DNA of 64,000 nt from Nostoc sp. S13 (GTDB taxonomy: Bacteria > Cyanobacteriota > Cyanobacteriia > Cyanobacteriales > Nostocaceae): positions 62,001-126,000 of the forward strand of contig NZ_JAQYWQ010000002.1 of assembly GCF_029379315.1 (NCBI RefSeq). Reading direction: 5' to 3'. The notes beneath the pieces are model-generated. The model was not told the DNA's origin and did no database searches. It saw only the letters and a program-made list of their open reading frames with translations. The position numbers were made by a program, and so were the translations under genes. Shown piece after piece: positions 40,798 through 51,610 of the stretch (its first letter is position 1; every line of letters begins with the position of its first letter).

Positions 40798-42195
40798 ATG
40801 AATGAAGTTGATTTAGCATTTACCCCAGCACTAGAGTTGGCGCAATTAATTCGTCGCCGCGAAGTATCACCGCTAGAGTTGGTGGAAATATATTTAGAAC
40901 GGATTGGGCAGTTGAATCCGCAATTAGGAAGTTATTTTACGGTGACGGCAGAACTAGCGATCGCAGATGCCAAAGCCAAAACCGAATTACTGACAACTAC
41001 CTCAGAACTACCGCCATTTTTCGGTGTGCCGATTTCCATTAAAGACCTTAACGCTGTAGCAGGTGTTACCTGTACTTATGGTAATCCGGCATTACTGAAC
41101 AATATCCCTAATTATGATGATGGGATTGTGACGCGGATTAAGCAAGCTGGATTTACTATTCTTGGTAAAACAGCCACTTCCGAATTAGGCTCATTACCTT
41201 ACAGCGAACCTACGGGTTTTCCCCCAGCCAGAAATCCGTGGAATTTAGAATACACCCCTGGCGGTTCCAGTGGTGGCGCGGCGGCGGCGGTAGCAGCCGG
41301 ATTATGTGCGATCGCTCAAGGTTCTGATGGCGGTGGTTCAATTCGGGGGCCTGCGGCTTGTTGTGGTTTGGTCGGACTTAAACCATCTAGGGGCAGGGTG
41401 AGTAAAGCACCCGTAGGCGAACGCCTGGCTGGAATTGCCGCCAACGGCCCGATCGCCCGGACTGTCGCTGATGCTGCTGCCCTTTTGGATGCTATCTCTG
41501 GTTATGTCACAGGCGATCCTTACTGGTTGCCAGATCCCGAACCATCATTTCTCGCCGCTACTCAGACAAAACTCGGTGCTTTGCGAATTGCCTTTGACAC
41601 TAACATTTCTCCTTTGGGAGAAGCTGATGCCAACTGTCAGCAAGGTGTCCGCCAAACAGTCCAGTTATTAGAACAACTCGGCCACCAAGTTGAACAGAAA
41701 TCCCCAGATTTTAGCGGTTTAATTGAACCATTTCAAATCGTCTGGCAAGCTGGGGTAGCTGCGTCGGGACTTCCTGTTGAAGCCTTGCAGCCATTGAATC
41801 GCTGGCTATTTGCACGCACAGGTTCTGTTGGTGAGTACCTGCAAGCAGTTTCTCAAATGCAGATAGTGGCACGGCAGATTGTGGCGTTTTTCGATACCGT
41901 GGATGTGCTGGTATTGCCAGTTTATCTACATTCACCGATCATGGTTGGGGAATGGGCTTCGCTGAGTCCAGAAGAGACATTGCAAAATATTATTCAATGG
42001 ATTGCCCCTTGTCCGCCTGCTAATGCAACTGGACAACCTGTGATCGCAATTCCTGTAGGCTTTGATAGTAAGGGTTTACCCATCAGTGTGCAGCTAATTG
42101 GTAAACCTGCGGCTGAAGCCACCCTGATCAGCCTAGCAGCACAATTAGAAGCGGCTAACCCTTGGATTGATCATCGTCCAGCCTTTGCAATCTAA
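40798..42195 (+). CDS. Amidase (amidase-signature family, GatA-like)
   Basis: GVPISIKDLNAVAG; NPWNLEYTPGGSSGGAAAAVAAGLCAIAQGSDGGGSIRGPAACCGLVGLKPSRGRV. Confidence 0.92.
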   Translation: MNEVDLAFTPALELAQLIRRREVSPLELVEIYLERIGQLNPQLGSYFTVTAELAIADAKAKTELLTTTSELPPFFGVPISIKDLNAVAGVTCTYGNPALLNNIPNYDDGIVTRIKQAGFTILGKTATSELGSLPYSEPTGFPPARNPWNLEYTPGGSSGGAAAAVAAGLCAIAQGSDGGGSIRGPAACCGLVGLKPSRGRVSKAPVGERLAGIAANGPIARTVADAAALLDAISGYVTGDPYWLPDPEPSFLAATQTKLGALRIAFDTNISPLGEADANCQQGVRQTVQLLEQLGHQVEQKSPDFSGLIEPFQIVWQAGVAASGLPVEALQPLNRWLFARTGSVGEYLQAVSQMQIVARQIVAFFDTVDVLVLPVYLHSPIMVGEWASLSPEETLQNIIQWIAPCPPANATGQPVIAIPVGFDSKGLPISVQLIGKPAAEATLISLAAQLEAANPWIDHRPAFAI

Positions 42196-42203
42196 GGCTA
42201 ATT

Positions 42204-42880
42204 ATGCAGGCATCCCTGGAACAACTTTCACAAATTATTGTCTTTGCAGGTTTAGAAACAGCAAACAAAGTAAATTTGCAACCTTACACTCAGGTGCAAC
42301 ACCATAGCAAAAGAGAGATTATTCTGCATGAGGGCGATGTTTTACCAGCAAAACTCTATGCTGTTGTCAGTGGATCAATTCAAGTTACTAAAACAGCAAC
42401 AACAGGGAAAAAAACGATTTTACGCGCCCTAGCTGCTGGAGAAATTTTTGCAGTTCCTGCTTTGTTGGGAAATGGAATTTCTCCGGTAACTGTTACTGCT
42501 GAATCTGATTGTGAGATTCTCACTGTAGAGCGAGATACTTTATTAAAAGCTATTGGAGAAAATCCTAAAACTGCATTACGAATGCTGATAGTTTTTAATA
42601 GTCGGATTCAGCAATTACATGAAACAGTCCACGGATTAGTTTCTGAAAGAGCTATTGTTCGCCTTGCCAGATTAATTCAATATTTTGCTGCTGAATCTGG
42701 AACTGATCTACTTCACAAGGCGAGTGTTTAAAAGTCAAATTGTCTTATTATTGCATGGCTCGGAGTAGGGGCATTACTTACGAAGAATGTGTGCGGTTAA
42801 TTAAAAGTCTCAAATCAGTAATTGCTTATATTCGGGGTGGGAAGATGATGATACTTGATGCTGAGAAATTGGATGCATAG
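42204..42880 (+). pseudogene. Crp/Fnr family transcriptional regulator frameshifted before the DNA-binding domain
   Basis: cNMP-binding domain in ORF 42204..42731. From about 42721 another frame reads ECLKVKLSYYCMARSRGITYEECVRLIKSLKSVIAYIRGGKMMILDAEKLDA*, an HTH-Crp-like C-terminus. Confidence 0.75.
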
Positions 42881-43067
42881 TTTACCGCACTTCTCTGCGA
42901 GACGCTACACGAACGACGCTGCTCAGTGACCACCGCAGGCATCGCGGATGGTACATTAGCATCTGAACATATTAGCTAATATGCTCTCTAAAAATCCCGG
43001 TGGATTTTTGCAAAAAACTACAAGAAAATAGCGATCGCCTGTTTTTAGTTTAAACGCCAGTTGCAAG

Positions 43068-43907
43068 CTACAATTGCGAATTATATTCCCTTTCTTTTAT
43101 CTTCTTAGAAAATTGGGATGCTTGCGTGCTTAAACCTAATTTCTTTAGCAAGAAATATTTATATCTTTCCAAGGTAGACACACGAAATGTACTTTTGAAT
43201 AACCATGCATCATTATCAACTGTAAAGGGAGTACCAACCTTAGCTACAAGAAACGAAGAAGTATTATCTGAAGTTGAGACTAACTCTTCCCAATTAGCTG
43301 GCTGTTTTTTTCCCCAATTAAAAATTTCATTTAAACTTACGACTTGTAAAAGTTCCCTTCTAATTAAAGATGCTGAATTTCCGAAATATTGAATGGGATG
43401 AGAAAAAACATCACTTCCAAAATAATCTTTACTTGGACCCCACTGTCCCCCAGCACTTGCATCTATATGCATTAAATTTATTGCCATAATATTTTTATCT
43501 TCATTAAGAATAGTCAGACCATGTTCCAAGATATTAATACAGTCTTGATGTGTTCCAACTATTTGAATATCGTCATCTAAATGTAAAATATAATCAGATT
43601 TACAAAGATTTAGACTAATAAGAATTCCAAAATTACTATGAGGGGGGTGGATCATAGTATTATATCTTACACAATCAAAACGATTGATTTGATTGGATGA
43701 TTGAAGTAGCTTTATTCCATTTAAATCAGGACTACTATCATCTAAAAATATTTTTTCAGCAAAAGGAAGCTCTAGTACTTTAGCCCAGCTTTGTATAGCA
43801 CGACGAACAATAAGTGGACGGTAATCACGTAACGACTTAATATATGAGCATGTAGAAAATGATGTTTTTTGCCACAAATCGTTTCTGGAATTTTTGATAT
43901 TATGCAT
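43068..43907 (-). CDS. Glycosyltransferase family 2-like protein
   Basis: IFLDDSSPD and CKSDYILHLDDDIQIVG motifs. Confidence 0.65.
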   Translation of the reverse strand: MHNIKNSRNDLWQKTSFSTCSYIKSLRDYRPLIVRRAIQSWAKVLELPFAEKIFLDDSSPDLNGIKLLQSSNQINRFDCVRYNTMIHPPHSNFGILISLNLCKSDYILHLDDDIQIVGTHQDCINILEHGLTILNEDKNIMAINLMHIDASAGGQWGPSKDYFGSDVFSHPIQYFGNSASLIRRELLQVVSLNEIFNWGKKQPANWEELVSTSDNTSSFLVAKVGTPFTVDNDAWLFKSTFRVSTLERYKYFLLKKLGLSTQASQFSKKIKEREYNSQL

Positions 43908-44317
43908 TTTTTTATACTTTCATACTGTATTTAGAGCAAACGCCATCAACATAATCTTTTGGGAAATTCGATTTTATTACCAATCTGTAAAACAATTGTG
44001 GCGCTCTCGTCAACCCCTTCGCTTAATTTAAAGTATGACATTTCGTGCCACCCTATGCACTATCAAAACTCAAAATTCAAAATTAAAAACCTCATAACCC
44101 CCTAAAACACCGATAATCAGATAGAAGCAGAGCCTAGCTCAGTAGCGTTAGTAAAAATTTTTGCAATAACTTAGAGATTAGTACAACTTCTAGCCACAGT
44201 CGAAACTGTAGGAGTGTTCCTTGGAAGATTAGCGTAAGTCCTAGGATAGATGAAAATAATAAAAGTATTAAGCAAAATGCTATTCAAAAAGTTAATTTAT
44301 CTAATTAGGCAGTTTTT

Positions 44318-45226
44318 ATGAAAATAGCATATGTAATTTTGGCACATAAATATCCCGAACAATTAGTACGTCTTATTTATAAACTAAACACAGATGATGT
44401 TTCCTTTTTTATACATATAGATAAAAAAGTAGATGATAAAATTTATCATCATGTAGTGACTCAACTCAAGGATTTTTCAAATGTCTATTTCATAAAAAGA
44501 TACCATTTAGCATGGGGAAGTTTTGATATTGTTAGAGCTAGTCTTAAAGGAATAAAATCAATAGTTGAAACAGGTACTTATTTCGATTATGTTATACACT
44601 TATCGGGTCAAGACTATTTGATAAAGTCAAATGAACAGATTAAAAAGTTCCTTCAAGAAAATAAAGGTAGAGAATTTATAGAGTATTTCCCACTACCTTG
44701 TAAAAAATGGTACAAAGGAGGTTTAACAAGATTAGAATCCTGGCATATCCCTTGGAAAGATAAAAGTTTTTGTATCCCCGAAAAGCGTGAGTTTAAATCT
44801 CGCATTAACTCTTTCTTATATTCATTGTTGATTTTGCTTTTACCGAAAAGACATAAATTCCCTGAAGGTTTTGCTCTTTATGGAGGTTCAGCATTTTGGT
44901 GTCTAACGGGAGAATCCATAAAATGGATAAATGATTTTGTTAAGCAAAACCCTAAATTTGTTAATCGGTTTAATTACACTTATTGTCCAGATGAATTGTT
45001 TTACCAGATCCTAATTTTAAATTCCCCTTTTAAGGAAAAAATTATTAACACCAGCTTGACATATCTAGAGTGGTCTAACGTTAATTCTCTTCACCCAAAA
45101 ATTTTAGAAAAAAATGATTTTGAGAAACTTAGAGAATCGGAAAAATTATTTGCCAGGAAGTTTGATATGACCATAGACCCAGATATATTAGATATAATTG
45201 ATAAAATGATGTTGAGTAAATTTTAA
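44318..45226 (+). CDS. Core-2/I-branching beta-1,6-N-acetylglucosaminyltransferase family (GT14-like)
   Basis: MKIAYVILAHKYPEQLVRLIYKLNTDDVSFFIHIDKKVDD...LAWGSFDIVRASLKGIKSIVETGTYFDYVIHLSGQDYLIKS. Confidence 0.88.
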   Translation: MKIAYVILAHKYPEQLVRLIYKLNTDDVSFFIHIDKKVDDKIYHHVVTQLKDFSNVYFIKRYHLAWGSFDIVRASLKGIKSIVETGTYFDYVIHLSGQDYLIKSNEQIKKFLQENKGREFIEYFPLPCKKWYKGGLTRLESWHIPWKDKSFCIPEKREFKSRINSFLYSLLILLLPKRHKFPEGFALYGGSAFWCLTGESIKWINDFVKQNPKFVNRFNYTYCPDELFYQILILNSPFKEKIINTSLTYLEWSNVNSLHPKILEKNDFEKLRESEKLFARKFDMTIDPDILDIIDKMMLSKF

Positions 45227-45719
45227 GTTGCAAACAAATTTTGAATTTTGGTCGTAGAGAAGAAATAATTAATTGTGAATTGCAAAATAGGGCTGCATAT
45301 ATAGCAGTCCACTTTAATTTTTAAAATTATTTGCGTAGACAGTGAGTAGGGAGTGGGGAAGAAGCCTTTTCGGAGTGTACTGATTTTTTTCAAAAATCAA
45401 ATAGGAGTCCTATATTTAGATTAATTACTTGGATAATAGTCTTGCACAAAGACACAAACAAGCAAAGTACTTCTTAGCGTTTTTGCGTGAGATTTACAGT
45501 GGATTTTATATAAAGAAACCACAGTTAAGTAGGTTGGGCATTACCATACCCACCCTACAAGGGACGAAAAACTTTCGCAACTTTCACTAAATCTACGTTA
45601 GCTAGTGGAATGATTAACAAAGTATGTTCAGTTTAATTCCCCTGCCTCTACAGCCACTTCTGTTTTGATGCCTAATTAAAATCCCCGTCACAAAAGGTAA
45701 TTGCGAATTGCGAATTGGT

Positions 45720-46586
45720 TTAAGTTGCCCGATCAATTTTTTGCACTTCTTGTTCAGATAGTTTCACATTGATAGCTTGTGCTGAGTCTTCAATGCTGGA
45801 AACCTTGCTAGCACCAGGAATTGGCAAAATAGCAGGCGACTTGGAACGCAACCACGCCAAAACGATATTATACACAGACACGCCTTTTTCTTTAGCTAAC
45901 TGAGCGATCGCAGGGATATCTTGCAAGTCCTGATGACGACGCCTACCACCAAAGGGACTCCAAGGCAAAAAGGTCAATCCTTGCTCTTGGCAATACTTCA
46001 ACACGCCGTCTTTTTCTGGCTGTCGTTGCCAAGGGCTGTATTGATTTTGCACCGAGACAATATCCACGATATCCCGCGCCCGCTTAATTTGTTCAACGGA
46101 AAAGTTAGAAACTCCCACAAACCGAATCAAACCAGCCTCTACTGCTTCTTTAACTGCTGTCAGGGATTCTTCAATGGTGTAATTAGTATCGGGCGAATGG
46201 TATTGCCAAACATCGATGGGTTTAGCACCACCCAACGACTCAAAACTGACTCTAATTGTTTCGCGTAAATGTTCTGGGTTGCCGTTGCTTGTCCAGTTGC
46301 CATCGGGACGCATCAAACCGCCCTTAGTTGCCACTATTATTTGGCTAATATCACCTTTGTAACTAGTAAGTGCCTTGTGAATTAGCCGCTCATTGTGGTG
46401 CTTATCTGACTCATCTTTGCAGTAAGAATCGGCAGTGTCAATAAATGTAATACCCAACTCCAAGGCACGATGAATAACTTGGATTGATTGCGATTCGGGA
46501 GGGCGATTAGAAATTGACATGGGCATACCACCCAAACCAATAGCACTCACAAAGATATCAGTTTTTCCTAGCTGTTTGGTTTCCAT
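45720..46586 (-). CDS. Aldo/keto reductase
   Basis: METKQLGKTDIFVSAIGLGGMPMS...FIDTADSYCKDESDKHHNERLIHKAL...VGVSNFSVEQIKRA. Confidence 0.92.
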   Translation of the reverse strand: METKQLGKTDIFVSAIGLGGMPMSISNRPPESQSIQVIHRALELGITFIDTADSYCKDESDKHHNERLIHKALTSYKGDISQIIVATKGGLMRPDGNWTSNGNPEHLRETIRVSFESLGGAKPIDVWQYHSPDTNYTIEESLTAVKEAVEAGLIRFVGVSNFSVEQIKRARDIVDIVSVQNQYSPWQRQPEKDGVLKYCQEQGLTFLPWSPFGGRRRHQDLQDIPAIAQLAKEKGVSVYNIVLAWLRSKSPAILPIPGASKVSSIEDSAQAINVKLSEQEVQKIDRAT

Positions 46587-46747
46587 GTTTCTAGCTATAG
46601 CTTTCTGCCCCAATTATCTATCAGTTAGCCAAAGATTTTTTAGCGATCCATCAGAAATCTTCCCTAGTACTTAGACTTGATGATCCGTAAATGAGCGACG
46701 AGGGGAATACTCTACTCAGGGGTTAAATATTCTATATACAAGTACAG

Positions 46748-47527
46748 ATGAAAATTATAAAGGAAACCCGTACTAGATTGCAGCTAAAGCATCGACCACT
46801 CGAATATTGGTTTAGCGGGTGGTGCATTTTTACTGTCTGTTTAAGCTTTTTGATTTACTGCTTAGTTTTTGATTCTGCTTCAGTTCAAATAACTTGCGCT
46901 TGCATCTCCCCAAACCAAGTTAACTGTGAATTGAAGCGGTTTAATTTGCTGGGAAGTATGGAGAAACTCAAAATGTTTGATCTCCAGGAAGCATACATTC
47001 TTACAAAGACTGGTAGCAAAGGGAGTAAAACCTATCAAGTTATGATTGTAACTCCATTTGGAGGCTTTGCTCTGCTATCGCATCTTAGCTATCAAGAGAA
47101 TCAGGAAGTTACCTTTCAAATCAACGATTTTATCAACTCTGGGCAAACTTCCCTATTAGTGCAGCAGAATCAGCGTAATTATCTATTTTTCTTAAGTTTA
47201 TTTATATTGATTATTATGGCGATGCCTACGGCGGTAAACTACGCTGCTTATTTTCCAACATCACCTGTAACTACCTGCACTTTTTATAAGAGTCTCGTTC
47301 AGGTATTTATAGAACGTAAAACTCTGCGTGGTAACAAAATTATAGAACATCGACTAGAAAATATTCTGCGTTTTGATATCCAAGAAAAGCAATATAAATA
47401 CTCCAAGCTTTATCGGGCTGTAATTGTGCTAAAATCATTCAAGCAAATTCCAATTAACCCACAATACACTGATGAAAAAAGCATCAGATATGTAGTTTCT
47501 AGAATACACTTATTTCTAAAATATTAA
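46748..47527 (+). CDS. Hypothetical membrane protein, two TM regions
   Basis: WCIFTVCLSFLIYCLVFD and NYLFFLSLFILIIMAMP hydrophobic segments; no recognised domain. Confidence 0.55.
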   Translation: MKIIKETRTRLQLKHRPLEYWFSGWCIFTVCLSFLIYCLVFDSASVQITCACISPNQVNCELKRFNLLGSMEKLKMFDLQEAYILTKTGSKGSKTYQVMIVTPFGGFALLSHLSYQENQEVTFQINDFINSGQTSLLVQQNQRNYLFFLSLFILIIMAMPTAVNYAAYFPTSPVTTCTFYKSLVQVFIERKTLRGNKIIEHRLENILRFDIQEKQYKYSKLYRAVIVLKSFKQIPINPQYTDEKSIRYVVSRIHLFLKY

Positions 47528-47649
47528 GGGACTTCCAACAAATAAATTATCCAATCTTGTGGGGTGGACATCTTGTCCGCCCTTGGCTACGGGCTTTCGT
47601 GTCGCCCACCTCACAAGAAGTAATTGAGTATTTTTTATTTGGAAGTCCC
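47528..47649. mobile_element. MITE-like element, 122 bp, terminal inverted repeats GGGACTTCCAA...TTGGAAGTCCC, flanked by TAA direct repeats
   Basis: TIRs read directly; nested inverted repeat CTTGTGGGGTGG...CCACCTCACAAG; TAA at 47525-47527 and at 47650-47652. Confidence 0.75.
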
Positions 47650-47916
47650 TAACCAAAATTATTCCCATTACGTGCTACTGTGCCCTGAGACTGAAGTCAT
47701 AAGCTTACAAATAAAGTCTGCCGAACCAGCATTTTCGGCATTAAGTCCGTGCAGATTATAGCCGCAAATTCAGGATACTGAACTTGTTTGGCTGATTAAC
47801 ACAACCTAGTCAACTACAAATACCCACTTTGTCAGTTTGTCTAGTTAAGCTATGTTTGGTAAATAAAATAAGTAGCCTAGATATCGGCTGTTATTCCACA
47901 CTTGACATAAAGCATT

Positions 47917-48180
47917 GTGAGTGCAAAACGTCTGCCAGAAACCATTGCCCATGTTAGAATTACCCGCCAATCCTGGCAAGATGGCTTCCTTGAAGGTGAA
48001 GTGAATGCGGGTGAGTTTGAGTGGCATTTCCAGTGGCATTTTCGCCGGGGAGAACTTGCCGTCAAGCCTTCCCAAGGCCGCGCCCTAATCAAAGAACCCC
48101 TCGGTCGATTTTTGGAGCAACAAGATTACCAGCTAGAGCCTGGAGGAGACTATGCTTTTACTATTCGGGCGGAACTTTAA
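47917..48180 (+). CDS. DUF3146 family protein, GTG start
   Basis: MSAKRLPETIAHVRITRQSWQDGFLEGEVNAGEFEWHFQWHFRRGELAVKPSQGRALIKEPLGRFL. Confidence 0.75.
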   Translation: MSAKRLPETIAHVRITRQSWQDGFLEGEVNAGEFEWHFQWHFRRGELAVKPSQGRALIKEPLGRFLEQQDYQLEPGGDYAFTIRAEL

Positions 48181-48336
48181 AAGTTAGGAGCAATGCCGTG
48201 AGCAGTTTGGCAGAGCTACCTGTAACACCTGCCGTACCCTTGCCTACGGGACGCCAGGGGCGAACGGGAAGCAAGCTACGCGCAGCGTCTCCAAGAGTTG
48301 GGTTAGGAGTTGTGAAGATATTAATTTCCTAACTCT

Positions 48337-48810
48337 TCACTCCTCACTCCTCATTGCTGATTTAGTGAGGCGATTTAAGTATCTTTCGATTAAGAGGATA
48401 GCAACAATGTCATCTATCGGTCTTGGTGGCTGTCGTAGACCCTTTGGCAATAGTTTTATTAGCCCTTTGGGGGGATACATCTGCCAATAGCGATCGCGGG
48501 CTTCTAAGGTTGTGTAGCGCTCATCCACTAAAATAATACTCAGAGGTTCTGTCAATTCCTGATATAATTGCTGTCTCCACTGCTTGGCTGTAGTTTGGTC
48601 GCCCATCACCATCAAGGAAATGGGAAACTTTTGACGCAGTGTCTCAATGGTAGCGATCGCCTCTTTTGCCAGCACGACCTGATGATAATGCAGTTGCCGA
48701 TCCAGTCCCATCACCGCTAAACCACACTTATCTCGACCTGGATCAAACCCCAAGATGACTGGTTGCGTTGGTGAAAATTCACGGAAAGTCATAATAAATT
48801 CAAAATTCAA
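48337..48810 (-). CDS. RuvC-like/YqgF-type resolvase-fold protein
   Basis: ILGFDPGRDKCGLAVMG, LMVMGDQTTAKQW, LVDERYTTLEARDRYW, PIDDIVAILLIERYL. Confidence 0.8.
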   Translation of the reverse strand: MNFEFIMTFREFSPTQPVILGFDPGRDKCGLAVMGLDRQLHYHQVVLAKEAIATIETLRQKFPISLMVMGDQTTAKQWRQQLYQELTEPLSIILVDERYTTLEARDRYWQMYPPKGLIKLLPKGLRQPPRPIDDIVAILLIERYLNRLTKSAMRSEE

Positions 48811-48900
48811 AATTCAAAATTCAAAATTAATAAATACAATTACAGTAAGCATTTTAGCTACTGTTCAAATATGTTTAAATCTTAGTGTACAAATAACTTT

Positions 48901-50391
48901 TTAAGTACTAAAAATAATTTGTCCGTTGACTATTGCCACTAATTTTACTCTCAATGGCCCGGCTGTATAAGTGTCCTCTGCGGCGATCGCTTTGATCTCC
49001 AATGGTTGATTATACTGTCTTAATTGGGTGACAAAGCGCAGAAAAGTGCCGTCTACTTGCACATTTTCGACGATTCCGGCGTTACGGGCACGAAATTGGG
49101 AAGCAGAAATCAGTAGTTCCAGGCGCTGCTGTAACTGATAGGATGTCATGGTTTTGGAATCGGTAGTAGTTGTCGCCAGCACTGCGCCTCCCGAAAAAAC
49201 CAACTGATTCCGGGCTGTATCGGCGAAAAACTCTATTTGCTTTTCTCCCCTGACGTAATTACCAGCTGAAGAAATTCGCATCACGTATTCTTGACCATCG
49301 CCAATCTGGTTGCTCAATTGGTCAACCCGATCCTGGGTCACGTGCAGTAGCTTTACATTTGCAGGATTTGCACCCGGCTCACTTAATTCCAGGTTGGCGT
49401 TGCGATTGGCTTCTTGTAAAAGTTGTACCACTGCCTGACGAGCAGCACCAGGTTGGGTAACACGAATTACCCCAGCAGACAGAACTTGACCACGAACTAA
49501 GGCTAGCTTACCCAAACGCAGGTCGCGATAGGACTGATAATATTTTTCTAGCCTTGCAACTTCCAGTTCTAGTTGCTCCTGTTGTCCTTCCAATTCTTTG
49601 AGGCGCGATTCCCGCGTGGCAATCACTTGCTCTCGCGCTGTAATTTCTAGATTACGCTTTTGAATCAGTTGATCGAGTTGGGCAATTTTTTGATCACGCT
49701 GTTCTATGACTTCTTGGCGGTTAGCGAGTTCGCGATCGCGTTTTTCAATAGCTGTTTTAGCATCGCCAATGGCTTTTTTAGCTTCAGCATACAGGCGTTG
49801 ACGTTCTGTCTTCAGTAGCTCAACTGCCGCCTGTAGCTGCTTTCTCTGATTATATACACTTTGGAGTTCAGCTATAGCTTTTTGGTACTGAGTTACAACC
49901 TGATCTAGCTGACCTTGAGTGCGTTGGAGTTGAGTTTGAGTTTGGGCTTGTTGACTAATGGTGCGGTTTAACTGAGCTTGTGTTTGGAGTTGTTTGGCAT
50001 TCGCCGCCTGCAAGGATTGATTAATTACCTGCAAGTCTTGTTGTGCCTTTGCTTGGGCAATTCTTGCTTGATTTAGCTCACTCTCGACCTGACTTTTCTG
50101 AGTTTCTGCGGTTTTTAGTTGTTCCCGCTTCTGTCTGAGGTCTGTTTGAATATCCTCTAACTCAAAGACTCCCTTTCGCAAGCCTTCGTCGGCAGCGAAT
50201 AAAATCCCCAATGTTGATGCTGAAATCAAACCACCCGTAAAAATCGTTACCAGTATAGCAGTGTTTTTCGGACGGAGATTAAAAAGTGAGAGGCGGGCTT
50301 TGCCAACTCGTGTGCCGATGCGATCGCCCACGGTGGCAATTACGCCTCCCAGAATTAAAATTGCTGCGATGAGGATGTATCCGGTGGTCAT
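48901..50391 (-). CDS. DUF3084 domain-containing protein with long coiled coil
   Basis: GYILIAAILILGGVIATVGDRIGTRVGKARLSLFNLRPKNTAILVTIFTGGLISASTLGILF plus long coiled coil. Confidence 0.88.
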   Translation of the reverse strand: MTTGYILIAAILILGGVIATVGDRIGTRVGKARLSLFNLRPKNTAILVTIFTGGLISASTLGILFAADEGLRKGVFELEDIQTDLRQKREQLKTAETQKSQVESELNQARIAQAKAQQDLQVINQSLQAANAKQLQTQAQLNRTISQQAQTQTQLQRTQGQLDQVVTQYQKAIAELQSVYNQRKQLQAAVELLKTERQRLYAEAKKAIGDAKTAIEKRDRELANRQEVIEQRDQKIAQLDQLIQKRNLEITAREQVIATRESRLKELEGQQEQLELEVARLEKYYQSYRDLRLGKLALVRGQVLSAGVIRVTQPGAARQAVVQLLQEANRNANLELSEPGANPANVKLLHVTQDRVDQLSNQIGDGQEYVMRISSAGNYVRGEKQIEFFADTARNQLVFSGGAVLATTTTDSKTMTSYQLQQRLELLISASQFRARNAGIVENVQVDGTFLRFVTQLRQYNQPLEIKAIAAEDTYTAGPLRVKLVAIVNGQIIFST

Positions 50392-50559
50392 CTTTAGCTA
50401 CCGAAATCCTTCCAGATACAGCCTACTACTTTTAAGCATTGTCTGTGGAGAAGTGGAAATTGACAATAGCTGAAATTACTCAATTTTAGATTTACCTCTA
50501 GCTATTAGTGTCATCTTTCAAAACACAACACGGGCCGACTCCCCTTTCTCCAATTGTTT

Positions 50560-51231
50560 TTATGTGAACTGCCTACTTAAAGTAACAGGTTTATGCACAG
50601 TAATCTTCTTTTTGTGGATAGAAATCATCTTTTTTTCACGCAAATCTCCTAGTAGCCTAGTGACGGTAACACGAGTTGAACCAATTGCCTCTGCGATCGC
50701 TTGATGAGATAACTTCAGATCAATTGTGATCCCATCTGCACAAGGAACCCCAAAATCCCGACAAAGAATTAACAAAAAACTTACCAACCTAGAACCCATA
50801 TCTCGGTGAGCGAGAGTTTCAATCATCATCTCTGTTTGTAAAATGCGCGAAGACAGACCCCGCAGCATTAACATTGATAATTCTGGATTTTCCTTGAGTG
50901 CTTGCTCCACCTGTTCAATTGGCGCTGACAGTAATTCCACAGGAGTAAATGCAACCGCATGGTAAAACCGATCAGACTTATTTCCTGTCAGCAATGACAA
51001 TACACCAAAAACACTATTTTCCCGCAGTAACGCTACCGTTATTTCCTCTCCTGCCTCGTACACCCTGGAAAGTTTAACAGCACCTTTCAAAAGAAAATAA
51101 ACTCGTTCGGCAGGATCTCCAGGAAAAAAGATCGTTTTATTGCGTTCAAACGTTTCCACAACTGGCGGAAACGCCCCGGTCGCCATCTGACGAAATACAT
51201 TTGCTAGGGCTTTATCTTGTGTCACGATCAT
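50560..51231 (-). CDS. ntcA: Global nitrogen regulator NtcA
   Basis: [83 protein letters not shown]...[25 protein letters not shown]. Confidence 0.97.
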
Positions 51232-51319
51232 CTCCCTTCCCCTACCCAATGCCGGAAAAACAAAAACTGATTACCTAAGAATACACCCGAAAAAAGAATA
51301 AAGCACCGTCAACCTTTCT

Positions 51320-51333
51320 GTACTTTCCTATAC
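51320..51333 (-). promoter_or_regulatory. NtcA-binding box GTA-N8-TAC upstream of ntcA (predicted autoregulation)
   Basis: Reverse strand GTATAGGAAAGTAC, followed about 20 nt later by TATTCT, a TAN3T-type -10. Confidence 0.7.
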
Positions 51334-51610
51334 TCAAACTAATCTCTTCATAACTCTTTGTTTATAATGATACATAATTGTTGATCCTTTCAGCTATTAA
51401 TTGTTGATAAGTAGTTATAATCGCTGTATTTAAAAGGTTTTTTGAAGAACAAATAAAGATATCTTGAGAATATCTTTAGGAAAAATCAAGATTTTTGTCA
51501 CAGCAAACACTCTTACCAATATTCATTTTTGCAAATCCTGCGTAAAACAAAGACAAAACGTGCCTCAGATTCTAGTATGCTCCTAATGATCGATCGCATT
51601 AAGAATTTAT

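Noticed and set aside
48337-48810. CRISPR- or phage-linked RuvC resolvase
   Set aside because: Genomic context is housekeeping (DUF3146, DUF3084), and the protein fits the cyanobacterial YqgF/RuvC-like conserved family.
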